Positions 19,208 through 28,458 of a DNA stretch of 64,000 nt are shown piece after piece. The DNA is from Aliamphritea ceti. GTDB taxonomy: Bacteria; Pseudomonadota; Gammaproteobacteria; Pseudomonadales; Balneatricaceae. The translations under genes were made by a program, and so were the position numbers. The notes under the pieces were generated by a model. That model was given only the letters and a program-made list of their open reading frames with translations. It was not told where the DNA came from and made no database searches. Every line of letters starts with the position of its first letter. Positions within the stretch are counted from its first letter, which is position 1. The stretch is taken from NCBI RefSeq assembly GCF_024347215.1, contig NZ_AP025282.1, positions 558,001-622,000 on the forward strand, given 5' to 3'.

Positions 19208-19726
19208 ATGATTTGGAAACATAAGGGGTTTTCACTAATAGAAGTGCTTATTTCTATTTTTGTTATATCTGTGGGTTTGCTAGGAGCAGCAGGTTTACAA
19301 ATAAAAGGTATTCAGCAGGCGAAAAGTTCGTATCTGCGTTCGCAGGCGAGCATTATTGCTTATGACATGGCAGACCGTATGCGGGCCAATCCTGTGGGGC
19401 GGGTAAACGGTAATTATAATTTACCGGTCGCTGTAAGGGATGCTAATTGCTTGGTGACAGTAGGGTGCTCAACTGCAAATTTGGCGAATCATGATTTTTT
19501 TGAATGGACAGGTAATGGTGCAGCCTTAAATGCGATAAGTGATATTTTGCCAGGTGGAAGAGGAATTGTATGCATAGATAGTACGCCGGAAGATGGAGAT
19601 TTAGTCAACAACGGCTGTGATAACGTCGGCAGCGTATATGCCATAAAAGTATGGTGGACGGATGACCGTCGCGAGGAAGTTGCTGCAGATCGAATTAAGC
19701 AATTTGTTACTACGGTAAGTTTTTAA
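19208..19726 (+). CDS. pilV: Type IV pilus minor pilin PilV (operon C)
   Basis: A 172-residue prepilin, MIWKHKGFSLIEVLISIFVI. PilV marks are VGLLGAAGLQIKGIQQAKSSYLR in sequence, IAYDMADRMRANPVGR, LPGGRGIVC and VWWTDDRREE. The stop is one base before the pilW start. It is a paralogue of the PilV at 11193. Confidence 0.9.
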   Translation: MIWKHKGFSLIEVLISIFVISVGLLGAAGLQIKGIQQAKSSYLRSQASIIAYDMADRMRANPVGRVNGNYNLPVAVRDANCLVTVGCSTANLANHDFFEWTGNGAALNAISDILPGGRGIVCIDSTPEDGDLVNNGCDNVGSVYAIKVWWTDDRREEVAADRIKQFVTTVSF

Positions 19727-19727
19727 G

Positions 19728-20717
19728 ATGTTTGTCTTAAAATATTCTCGCAGAGGTTATGCACAGCGTGGTCTGAGTATGATTGAGCTGATGGTTTCTA
19801 TGGTCATTGGTTTGGTGATTATGGGAGCTGTATTACAAGCATTTTTGAGTACCAACCAGTCTTATCGAATACAGAATGCCCAGTCTCGTATACAGGAAGA
19901 TGGGCGGGCCGCAATTCATTTTGTTGCTCAGGATATACGTGCAGCAGACTTCTGGGGGTGCCTGCCAAATAAGGCAGTGATTAAAAATCAGTTGGATTCG
20001 AAGAGTCCTGATTACGTTCCTCTAAGTTATGATTATGCCGTAAATCCCTCGGTCAACGGAATAGAAAACAACGGTGTTAATAGCAGCGACAGCCTGATAC
20101 TCAGGGGGGCAGCCAGCACTGGCCATCAATTAGCTGCAGCGGGTATGGCTAATGTCACATCTGATATTGTTATTAAAGCTAATATGGGACTGTCTCAAAA
20201 CCATATAGTACTGATAAGTGATTGTCTTAGTGGAGATATTATTCAGATAACGAATAATCCTGAAGTAACAGGGAGTGCTACTCTTCAGCATGGTAATAAG
20301 CCAGATCCGGCTATTACACCGGGGAATGCACGGGCAAGTCTTTCTACAGCTTATAGTAGTAACGCAGAAGTGTTTACTCTGCAGAATACAGCTTACTCAG
20401 TCGTTATGTCTGGAGGAGCTCCTACATTGCAACGTAACGGTTTGGATTTAGTACCAAACATTGAAGAGATGCAGGTGTTATTTGGTGAGGATACCGATGC
20501 AAATTTCAGTGCGAATTATTATGTTAGTGCCAATAATGTCGTAAACATGGATAACGTTGTCAGTATCCGGGTAGCATTTTTAGTTCGTTCAAACCTAGAT
20601 AACCTGGTTATTAATCCACAGGTATACAATTTTGATGGCCGCACTATAACCGCTCAGGATAATCGTATTCGTCACGTTTTTACTACTACAGTGTCAATTC
20701 GAAACCGAGGTCAGTAG
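19728..20717 (+). CDS. pilW: Type IV pilus minor pilin PilW (operon C)
   Basis: A 329-residue protein with RGLSMIELMVSMVIGLVI, the hallmark EDGRAAIHFVAQDIRAADFWGC, IEEMQVLFGEDTD and the terminal RHVFTTTVSIRNR. Same role and operon position as the gene at 11687. Confidence 0.92.
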   Translation: MFVLKYSRRGYAQRGLSMIELMVSMVIGLVIMGAVLQAFLSTNQSYRIQNAQSRIQEDGRAAIHFVAQDIRAADFWGCLPNKAVIKNQLDSKSPDYVPLSYDYAVNPSVNGIENNGVNSSDSLILRGAASTGHQLAAAGMANVTSDIVIKANMGLSQNHIVLISDCLSGDIIQITNNPEVTGSATLQHGNKPDPAITPGNARASLSTAYSSNAEVFTLQNTAYSVVMSGGAPTLQRNGLDLVPNIEEMQVLFGEDTDANFSANYYVSANNVVNMDNVVSIRVAFLVRSNLDNLVINPQVYNFDGRTITAQDNRIRHVFTTTVSIRNRGQ

Positions 20718-20726
20718 AGAAAATTT

Positions 20727-21275
20727 ATGAGAAAGACAGTGCCGCCAGGGAAGGTAGCCGGAAGAGAGCGTGGAGCAACATTAATAGTTGCGTTGATCTT
20801 TCTGCTTATTATTGTTGTTGTTTCCATGAATGGTATTCAAACGACTGTGATGGAAGAACGTATGGCCAGTAATACTCGCCAACGGAATTTAGCTTTCCAG
20901 TCTGCTGAAACAGGGCTTCGCGAAGCAGAAAAGTTTATTAATAACCTGACTAATATTGACGACTTTGGTGAGGCGGCTGGATTACTTTCTGCCAGTAATA
21001 GTGAACCTGTTTATTTTTCTGCTGCAACTTGGGTAGATGGAAAATCTGTGCAGGTGGCTTCAGGAGCTGTAGGTAATCTTTATGGTTTAGAAGAGTATCC
21101 GCGCTACATCATTAAATATCTTGTTGAAAATAATGCTGATGGTATTTCTGACCCCGAATATCAAAATGACAATTCATCCGATAAGGTGGCGGTCTTTAAA
21201 ATAGTTAGCCGTGGTGTAGGGGGAAATAAGACTACCTCGGTTGTTTTACAATCTAATTATGGCAAGCGTTTATAG
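20727..21275 (+). CDS. pilX: Type IV pilus assembly protein PilX (operon C)
   Basis: A 182-residue protein with a longer basic leader (MRKTVPPGKVAGRERGATLI), then a membrane helix and the PilX hallmark MEERMASNTRQRNLAFQSAE. Its C-terminal KTTSVVLQSNYGKR parallels SAEVILQSVYKR in the other PilX. It lies directly upstream of pilY1. Confidence 0.9.
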   Translation: MRKTVPPGKVAGRERGATLIVALIFLLIIVVVSMNGIQTTVMEERMASNTRQRNLAFQSAETGLREAEKFINNLTNIDDFGEAAGLLSASNSEPVYFSAATWVDGKSVQVASGAVGNLYGLEEYPRYIIKYLVENNADGISDPEYQNDNSSDKVAVFKIVSRGVGGNKTTSVVLQSNYGKRL

Positions 21276-21290
21276 CAGGGAGCTAATATT

Positions 21291-24200
21291 ATGCGTTGTT
21301 TAACCTTTTTAATTAAGCAACTTTACGGGCTGCTTTTTATTGTTTTAGGTTTTTCTGTTTCGGCTGCTAAATTGGATATTAGTCAAAAGCCATTATTTAC
21401 CACGAATGCCGTAAAGCCAAACTTAATTATGGCGTTAGATGATTCTGGCAGTATGGATCTGGAAGTGTTGTTTAATACCAATGGCGGCGAACTGAGGTGG
21501 GATAGTTTTAGGCAGAGCGTTGTAAATAATGGGATGTTGAATAAGTCAGGAGGGAGGAAGTTTTCATATTTATTCCCTAATGGATTAGGTATTGGTAAAC
21601 AGCAATATGATGACTCTGCAGTGCCTCCGATTGAACAGTATAGTTTTGCCCGGAGCTATCTGTATAACAAAACTTTCTATAACCCAAATGTTACCTACTT
21701 GCCCTGGGTAAGTAATGGTTCAGTTATTTATTCGAATATTGATCCGACGGCTGCGCCAAGCGATCCTGTAATTGGATCATCAACAATAGACTTAACTCTG
21801 GAGCGGGCAAGTATTACTTACAAATTTTACTTTCCCAACGGCATGGCTATACCGGCAGGTGTCCAGTTATATGGAAATAAAAAATGGCGTAAATTGTCTG
21901 AAGAAAGAGCTGTAAATGTACAGGGTGGAGGTCAGTCGTATGCAGTTAAGTATTTTCCTGCAACTTATTATGTGCCGGTTGCTGACAATAAGGAGGGTGA
22001 AGAAAACCAGACTTATAAAGTAGGATTGCAAGCCAGAGTTTGTGATAGTCATGATTTGCAGGCGGCATACTATGCTATCTATGAGCGTAATCCTAGTCGC
22101 TTAACTGGCGTTGATTCTTTAGGGCCAGATGGACGATGTTTACAAAAAGTTCAAATAACTTCAGATCGAAATGATTATCCTCATGATGGTAATCGGTTGG
22201 ATTGTGCAGATAATGCAAACTGTACCTATACAGAAGAGCTTCAAAATTTTGCTAATTGGTATAGTTATTACCGTAAGCGTCACTTAACGTTGCGTGGCTC
22301 AATGGGGCAAGCGTTGAATAGTATTACGTCAATAAGGGTTGGCAATTTTACGATAAATAAACGTACAGATGATGTGGTGATGCGTGATTTATCAATACCA
22401 GATGATGTGTCAGCGTTATATGACTCTTTATATAGCATCGTTGGTGAACGTCAGGGTACACCAAACCGGTTAGCTTTAAATTATATAGGGAAGCAATATC
22501 AGCGAAAGGATTCTTCCGCACCAATTCTTGAAGCATGCCAGCAAAACTATGGATTGCTGTTTACTGATGGGTATAACAATCGTTTCAGTAATTTTAGGCT
22601 CTTAAATGATGACGGGAATGCAAAGCCACCTTATAAAGATTTAGCGAACTCAAATACTCTTGGCGACATTGCCATGCATTATTACAAAACAAACTTACGC
22701 GAAGATCTTAAGCCATTTGGCCAGGTACCTGTGACAAGTGCTTGTCCCACCTCGACAATTGATTCTCTGGATTGTAATACTAATTTACACATGAATACTT
22801 ATGCTGTTGGGTTTGGAGTTAAAGGGGAATTATTTGGTAAAAATTATCATAAAGTAGCTGATGCTTATCAAAATTATCCTATATGGCCTAATACCTCTAG
22901 ATCGGATGAGCGACAGGTTGATGACTTATATCATGCGGCTGTTAATGGGCGGGGAGAAATTTATAACGCTTCTTCTCCTGAAGAATTACAGGCTCAGCTC
23001 AAAAGCGCCTTTGTGGATATACAATCGAAGACAGGCTCTGCTTCAGCAGTAACTTTCAATACTTCTACCTTAGAAGAAGACAGCGTTGTGTATGTGACAT
23101 TATTCAATTCAGCGAGCTGGAGTGGTGATATACAGGCATATGCATTAGATGGGTCTGGGGATTTTATAGCAGATGAAGATAAAGAGTATCTGTGGTCTGC
23201 AGCAGAGCTACTTAATAAGGGCGAGCCGGTATTCTCAGAGCGAAAAATTGTTACCTATAGCGGTGCTCAGGGAATACCGTTTAAATGGGATAAGCTTAAC
23301 GCAGCACAGCAGGATGATTTAAAACAAGTGGTTAGTAGCTCCGTGACGGAGCAGGATGTTCTGGATTATCTGCGTGGTGATAGAAGTAACGAAGCTGCCG
23401 GTAAACTAAGGGTACGAGAGAGTATTTTAGGTGATATTGTTTCCAGTAGCCCGGTATATGTTGGTAAACCCAATGAAAACTGGCCTGCTAAAGCCCCTTT
23501 TCCCACTGAAGACGGCCAAAAGTTTTCGGATTTTAAGAAAGCTCAGTCTGAGCGAAAAGCAGTGATATACGCAGGAGCAAATGACGGCATGTTACATGGT
23601 TTTAATGCTCAGAATGGCCGGGAAGTAATCGCATATATTCCTGCGTCTGTTTATTCCAATGAAACTAATAAAGGTCTGCATTATCTGGCTGACCCACTAT
23701 ATTCACACCGATATTATGTAGATCAAACTCCGACGGCAGCTTCAGTATATCTGGATGTTACAGCTGACTCAGTGGTTAATCCGATCTGGCAGACGGTTCT
23801 GCTGGGTGGTTTACGTGCAGGCGGTAATAGTTTGTTTCTGTTAAACATTACTGATCCAAAAGAGTTTTCTCAGTCTGATGAGAATGCTAATACACTGGCT
23901 TTATGGGAGTTTAGTCATCCCGATTTGGGAAATACTTTTAGTCAGCCTTTAATTGCTATGATGGAAAATGGACGCTGGGCAGCAATTTTGGGTAATGGAT
24001 ATAACGCATCTGGAAGTGGAGAGGCTTCACTTTTTGTTGTTTATCTGGATGGCGGGCTAGATGGTATCTGGACAGATGGTAACGGAGGAACTGATCGCGA
24101 TTATATTATGATTAATACTGGTGTAGGTTCTGCTGAAACACCTAATGGTTTGGCTACTCCCGCTGTGCTCGATTTGGATAAAAATGGAGCTGCAGATCGG

Positions 24201-25085
24201 GTGTATGCAGGAGACTTAAAGGGGAACATGTGGGTGTTCGATTTAAGTGATGCTTCGACGCGTGATGATCCTCAAGTACAACCAGATTGGAAAATTGCTT
24301 ATATGGAGGGGGCGGCAACTCCCCGTCCTTTGTTTATTGCTAAAGATTCGGAAACTAATGCTCAGCCAATTACGACTAAGCCTCGGGTATTACGTCATCC
24401 AGAGACAGTATTGAGGTCTTCTAATACACCGAATCTGATTGTGATGTTTGGTACCGGAAAATATTTGGAAGCTGCCGATATTAGTAATACTTCTACACAA
24501 ACTTTTTATGGAGTATGGGACAGCGGAGTAGGGGATCTCGGACGGGATGTGTTGGTGCAACAAAGAATAGGTACCGTGAATATGCCTAATAGTAGTCAAA
24601 GTTACCGTACGTTGACGAATCGAGCTGTAAACTATAGCAATAAAAAGGGTTGGTACATTGATTTGCCTGATGTAGGGGAGAGGATCATTGTTAACCCAGT
24701 ACGCCGGGGGAAGTTTGTGTATTTTAATACTGCAGTTCCCAGTGCGGATGCCTGTTCTGCCGGAGGTTATGGGTACTTAATGGTGGCAAATATAGCTACG
24801 GGTGGAGCATCGAGTTTGTCTGCTTTTGACACCAATAATGATGGCAAGATTGATGTATCGGATAGTATTAGTGGCGAAAATCCAGCGGGTAAAAAATTTA
24901 CTAAAGGCCTGCCATCCAGTTCACGTTTTTTGGGGAATAATTCCTATACCGCAGGAACGGATGATCGCGGTGGAAATAACAATAGCTCTAATCAAAACTG
25001 CAAAGGAAGTACTTGTAAAGAAGTCGTCCCTGGCTTAGCTGGATTACTCACTGGACGTTTATCCTGGCAAGAACTTAAGCCTTAA
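21291..25085 (+). CDS. pilY1: PilY1-family pilus tip adhesin with vWA MIDAS motif (operon C)
   Basis: A 1264-residue secreted protein with signal peptide ending VSAA. The N-terminal von Willebrand A domain shows NLIMALDDSGSMD, the DxSxS metal site (Asp50, Ser52, Ser54). The C-terminal beta-propeller has YAGANDGMLHGFNAQNG, the calcium loop DLDKNGAAD at 961-969 followed by RVYAGDLKGNMWVFDL, and FGTGKYLEAAD. Near the end is a second acidic loop, DTNNDGKIDVSD. The vWA domain in PilY1 is linked to surface sensing and adhesion. It differs strongly from the PilY1 at 13293. Confidence 0.93.
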   Translation: MRCLTFLIKQLYGLLFIVLGFSVSAAKLDISQKPLFTTNAVKPNLIMALDDSGSMDLEVLFNTNGGELRWDSFRQSVVNNGMLNKSGGRKFSYLFPNGLGIGKQQYDDSAVPPIEQYSFARSYLYNKTFYNPNVTYLPWVSNGSVIYSNIDPTAAPSDPVIGSSTIDLTLERASITYKFYFPNGMAIPAGVQLYGNKKWRKLSEERAVNVQGGGQSYAVKYFPATYYVPVADNKEGEENQTYKVGLQARVCDSHDLQAAYYAIYERNPSRLTGVDSLGPDGRCLQKVQITSDRNDYPHDGNRLDCADNANCTYTEELQNFANWYSYYRKRHLTLRGSMGQALNSITSIRVGNFTINKRTDDVVMRDLSIPDDVSALYDSLYSIVGERQGTPNRLALNYIGKQYQRKDSSAPILEACQQNYGLLFTDGYNNRFSNFRLLNDDGNAKPPYKDLANSNTLGDIAMHYYKTNLREDLKPFGQVPVTSACPTSTIDSLDCNTNLHMNTYAVGFGVKGELFGKNYHKVADAYQNYPIWPNTSRSDERQVDDLYHAAVNGRGEIYNASSPEELQAQLKSAFVDIQSKTGSASAVTFNTSTLEEDSVVYVTLFNSASWSGDIQAYALDGSGDFIADEDKEYLWSAAELLNKGEPVFSERKIVTYSGAQGIPFKWDKLNAAQQDDLKQVVSSSVTEQDVLDYLRGDRSNEAAGKLRVRESILGDIVSSSPVYVGKPNENWPAKAPFPTEDGQKFSDFKKAQSERKAVIYAGANDGMLHGFNAQNGREVIAYIPASVYSNETNKGLHYLADPLYSHRYYVDQTPTAASVYLDVTADSVVNPIWQTVLLGGLRAGGNSLFLLNITDPKEFSQSDENANTLALWEFSHPDLGNTFSQPLIAMMENGRWAAILGNGYNASGSGEASLFVVYLDGGLDGIWTDGNGGTDRDYIMINTGVGSAETPNGLATPAVLDLDKNGAADRVYAGDLKGNMWVFDLSDASTRDDPQVQPDWKIAYMEGAATPRPLFIAKDSETNAQPITTKPRVLRHPETVLRSSNTPNLIVMFGTGKYLEAADISNTSTQTFYGVWDSGVGDLGRDVLVQQRIGTVNMPNSSQSYRTLTNRAVNYSNKKGWYIDLPDVGERIIVNPVRRGKFVYFNTAVPSADACSAGGYGYLMVANIATGGASSLSAFDTNNDGKIDVSDSISGENPAGKKFTKGLPSSSRFLGNNSYTAGTDDRGGNNNSSNQNCKGSTCKEVVPGLAGLLTGRLSWQELKP

Positions 25086-25541
25086 ATGGATGTGATGATG
25101 AGATACCACAAAGGCTTTTCTTTATTGGAATTGATGATTGCCGTTGCCATTGTTGGGATTATCAGTGCGTTGGCTTATCCTTCTTATATTGAATACGTAA
25201 AAGATACCCGCCGTGCAAATGCGACTCTGGCATTAATGAGTCTGGCTGGTGATATGGAACGCTATTATACGACGGAGAGTTCGTATGTCGGTGCAGCGTC
25301 AGGGGCGTTGCCTGCGATACCTCTGTTTGGGCCTGCTTATAGCCCGGTCGATGCTACTAATGCCGCTGCAGCAGAATATAATCTGCGTATAACTTCCGCT
25401 GCAGTAGATGGTTTTATTATTCAGGCACAGAGAACAGGAGTACAGATAGGGGATGATTGTGGTAACTTTCAACTCACTCAAACTGGCGCTAAAACGATTT
25501 TCAACCAGGCTACAGGATTGACTTCGGCCGATTGTTGGTAG
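25086..25541 (+). CDS. pilE: PilE-like minor pilin (operon C)
   Basis: A 151-residue prepilin. The first in-frame ATG is 25086, directly after the pilY1 stop; later ATGs at 25095 or 25098 would give shorter leaders. It has KGFSLLELMIAVAIVG, then AYPSYIEYVKDTRRANATL and C-terminal cysteines in GDDCGNF and the final CW. It closes operon C and mirrors the gene at 17696. Confidence 0.9.
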   Translation: MDVMMRYHKGFSLLELMIAVAIVGIISALAYPSYIEYVKDTRRANATLALMSLAGDMERYYTTESSYVGAASGALPAIPLFGPAYSPVDATNAAAAEYNLRITSAAVDGFIIQAQRTGVQIGDDCGNFQLTQTGAKTIFNQATGLTSADCW

Positions 25542-25799
25542 TTTATCGGTTGTCGGTATTCTTAAGTATTTTTTTAACTGCTGTGGATAGTCTGATGGCT
25601 CCCTGAATAGTATTGATTTGGCCATTGCCGTGCTTTTACCTGACGCTACACTGATTAGCGTGTAGCAGTTTTTCTTTGTTTTAACTCACATTTGGCACAG
25701 CTCAATATTCCGGGCTGTTGTTCCTGTTACACTCGCGTTTATTTTTCAAAGAATGCAGTCTTGCTGCAATCTGTTGTTGATTGTTTTAGGAATGAGTCC

Positions 25800-26897
25800 A
25801 TGTCTGATGTATTAATTGTTGGCGGTGGTGTCATCGGTATGATGACCGCCCGCGAACTGTCACATGCCGGAATGAGCGTTCAGTTACTGGATATGAATGC
25901 CTGTGCGAAAGAGTCTTCCTGGGCGGGTGGTGGCATCGTTTCCCCGCTTTATCCGTGGCGTTATTCTGAACCGGTAACCCGTCTGGCGACCTGGTCACAA
26001 AGTTCTTATGTACATTTAGCGCAACAGTTGTTGGAAGAGACGGGCTTTGATCCGGAGCTACGCCAGAAAGGTATGTTTATGGCTGCAGTTGATGATGCTG
26101 ATGAGGCTCTTAACTGGGCTGGGCAGTTTCATCGACCTATGGAGCAGGTAGATGCCAGTTTCCTGTATGAGAAAGAGCCTAATTTAGCACCAGGGGTACA
26201 GCAAGCTTTATGGATGCCTGAGGTCTGCAGTATTCGTAATCCGCGTTTAGGTCGTGCTTTGCGTCGCTCTGTTGAGATGGACGAGAATATCACGCTGGTG
26301 GAAGAAAGTCGGGTCACCGGTTTTGTGCTTGAGGGTGAAAGGATTGTCGGTGTAAGCAGCGAGAAGGGAGAGTTTCGCGCAGATAAAACTGTTGTCTGTG
26401 CCGGTGCATGGAGTGGTGAGTTACTGCAAAAGCTGAATCTGAATTTACCGGTAGAGCCGGTTAAAGGTCAGATGATGATATTCAAAGCAGAACCGGGCTT
26501 GATTAATCGCGTTGTTTTGATGGGGGGGCGTTATCTGATTCCCCGAAACGATGGTCGTATTCTGGTTGGCAGCACACTTGAACGGGTAGGTTTCGATAAA
26601 CAGACGACTGATGAGGCGCATGATTCGTTATACGCAACTGCTTTGTCTATCTGTCCGAAACTGAAAGATTATCCGGTTGAATATCACTGGGCGGGTTTGC
26701 GTCCTGGTTCACCTGAAGGAGTACCGTTTATCGGTGTAGCTCCTGGTTATGAAGGGTTGTATGTCAATGCTGGCCAGCATCGTAACGGTCTGGTTCTGGC
26801 ACCGGCTTCTACCCGCTTAATGGCTGATATTGTACTTAAGCGTCGCCCGATTATTGATCCTGAATTATATACTCTGACAGGGCGTTTAGCTGATTAA
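25800..26897 (+). CDS. thiO: Glycine oxidase ThiO-like FAD-dependent oxidoreductase
   Basis: A 365-residue DAO-family flavoenzyme. The N-terminus MSDVLIVGGGVIGMMTAREL is the FAD-binding GxGxxG fold. The C-terminus has WAGLRPGSPEGVPFIG and NAGQHRNGLVLAP, typical of ThiO. ThiO makes the glycine-derived imine used for the thiazole of thiamine. ATG 25800 is chosen because it places the dinucleotide fold at the start; AGGA lies just upstream. The 258 bp before it hold no supported gene. ThiO often neighbours the PilY1/PilE end of the pil locus in Pseudomonas relatives. Confidence 0.88.
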   Translation: MSDVLIVGGGVIGMMTARELSHAGMSVQLLDMNACAKESSWAGGGIVSPLYPWRYSEPVTRLATWSQSSYVHLAQQLLEETGFDPELRQKGMFMAAVDDADEALNWAGQFHRPMEQVDASFLYEKEPNLAPGVQQALWMPEVCSIRNPRLGRALRRSVEMDENITLVEESRVTGFVLEGERIVGVSSEKGEFRADKTVVCAGAWSGELLQKLNLNLPVEPVKGQMMIFKAEPGLINRVVLMGGRYLIPRNDGRILVGSTLERVGFDKQTTDEAHDSLYATALSICPKLKDYPVEYHWAGLRPGSPEGVPFIGVAPGYEGLYVNAGQHRNGLVLAPASTRLMADIVLKRRPIIDPELYTLTGRLAD

Positions 26898-26914
26898 GGT
26901 CTAGATGTATTACA

Positions 26915-26949
26915 TAAAAAAGGGTGGCTGAATAAGCTACCTTTTTTAT
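26915..26949. terminator. Terminator between thiO and nadE
   Basis: An A-rich arm, GGTGGCT-type stem paired with AGCTACC and a T-tract lie between the convergent ends of thiO and nadE, so the hairpin can serve both. Confidence 0.8.
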
Positions 26950-26961
26950 GTCTGGCAGTTT

Positions 26962-27792
26962 TTAATCGTAGATAGTTGGGATTGGCTGGCGCTTGTGTTC
27001 AGTACGCTGATAAATATTTATCAGCTGGGATTCTACTTCGTTTGAAACTGGCTTGCCTTCGAGGAAGTCATCAATTTGATCATAGGTCAGGCCCAGTGCA
27101 GCTTCATCAGCTTTTTGTGGCGCTTCGCACTCTAAATCTGCAGTTGGCGTTTTATCTACAAGCATGGCGGGTGCTCCTAAATGCTTCGCAAGCGCCCGAA
27201 CCTGGCGTTTACTTAAGCCAAACAGTGGTGCCAGGTCACATGCACCATCTCCCCACTTTGTATAGAAACCGGTAATGTTTTCCGCTGAGTGGTCTGTGCC
27301 TAGTACCAGTCCGTTCAATAGCCCGGCTACTTCATACTGAACAACCATGCGGGTGCGTGCTTTAACGTTACCTTTGGCGAAGTCTACCAGACCGATATTG
27401 TCTGGCATGCTGCTGATATTGACTAACGCTTCAGCAGTGGCACTGTGAATACCATCTGCTCCTGGTTGAACGTTAACAGTCAGACGCTCGCTAGGTTGGA
27501 TAAAATCAAGTGATGCCTGTGCATCCTCTTCATCTTTTTGCGTACCGTATGGCAGGCGGACAGCGATAAAACGATAACCCTGGTCGTTATCAGAATTTAG
27601 CTGGTTTATTGCCAGTTGTGCCAGCCGGCCGCAGGTGCTCGAATCCACACCGCCACTAATACCGAGGACTAAGTGCTTACACCCGGATGCTTGCAGTCGC
27701 TGTACGATAAAATCGGTACGACGTTGGATTTCAGCGGCAACATCAATCTCAGGTTGAACGCACATGGCGGCAACAATGGCACATCTGTCCAT
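26962..27792 (-). CDS. nadE: NH3-dependent NAD+ synthetase
   Basis: A 276-residue N-type ATP pyrophosphatase that amidates nicotinic acid adenine dinucleotide to NAD. The P-loop SGGVDSS is at residues 46-52; GTDHSAENITGFYTKWGDG is the family segment for substrate binding, followed by KTPTADLE. It lacks the glutaminase domain, so it should use ammonia directly. GAGGATCCCC precedes ATG at 27792. Length matches E. coli NadE (275 aa). Confidence 0.95.
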   Translation of the reverse strand: MDRCAIVAAMCVQPEIDVAAEIQRRTDFIVQRLQASGCKHLVLGISGGVDSSTCGRLAQLAINQLNSDNDQGYRFIAVRLPYGTQKDEEDAQASLDFIQPSERLTVNVQPGADGIHSATAEALVNISSMPDNIGLVDFAKGNVKARTRMVVQYEVAGLLNGLVLGTDHSAENITGFYTKWGDGACDLAPLFGLSKRQVRALAKHLGAPAMLVDKTPTADLECEAPQKADEAALGLTYDQIDDFLEGKPVSNEVESQLINIYQRTEHKRQPIPTIYD

Positions 27793-27972
27793 GGGGATCC
27801 TCGGGTATTTGTCTGGTCGGTAGTGAGTGCAATTCTATGTTATCTGCCGGAGTGGCGGAAGTCTTCGTCGTTGCGTTCTTTATATATAGAGAATCCATCT
27901 AATGGTGGCCTGAACTTCATTCCGGGAGCTTTATCACAGAGTCAGGTGATATCTGAATCAGGAGTGATAAAA

Positions 27973-28458
27973 ATGAATAAATGCCGGGTGTTAATTTCAG
28001 TCTGGTTATTAATGATGTTTTCCCTGAGCGCTCAGGCAATGGCGTTGAAAACCTGGGAGGGGGAAGATAGTTCTTTGCAACAACAGGTAGGCAAGGGAAA
28101 GTGGTCTGTGGTGATCTTTTGGCGTCATGATTGTGAGTTCTGTAAACGGGAAGTACCTGGTTTGTCGGCCTTCCATGAGCGTAATAAAGATTCAGTTGCA
28201 GAAGTTTTAGGCGTAAATATTGATGGCTATGCGAATAAAACTTTAGCGGAAGAATTTGTCGCTGAGAACAAGCCTACTTTTCCGTCTGTGATTGCGGAGC
28301 TGAGAACTGTAGGACTAAGCTTTCAGCAATTAACTGAAGAGGGGTTACGCGGAACTCCAACATACATGCTGTTTAACCCTGTTGGCCAGTTGGTAGCCAT
28401 TCAGCCAGGACTAATCGATCCCATTGATATTGAAACGTTTATAGCTCAACGTTCCTGA
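27973..28458 (+). CDS. Exported thioredoxin-like (TlpA/ResA-type) protein
   Basis: A 161-residue protein with a signal peptide (MNKCRVLISVWLLMMFSLSA, cleavage near QAMA). The thioredoxin-fold active site is Cys54-Glu-Phe-Cys57 in RHDCEFCKRE, and the cis-proline loop is GTPTYMLF. It is likely a periplasmic disulfide reductase or related redox protein. ATG 27973 has AGGAGTG upstream; the longer frame would overlap nadE. It stands alone between nadE and a convergent LysR gene. Confidence 0.82.
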   Translation: MNKCRVLISVWLLMMFSLSAQAMALKTWEGEDSSLQQQVGKGKWSVVIFWRHDCEFCKREVPGLSAFHERNKDSVAEVLGVNIDGYANKTLAEEFVAENKPTFPSVIAELRTVGLSFQQLTEEGLRGTPTYMLFNPVGQLVAIQPGLIDPIDIETFIAQRS

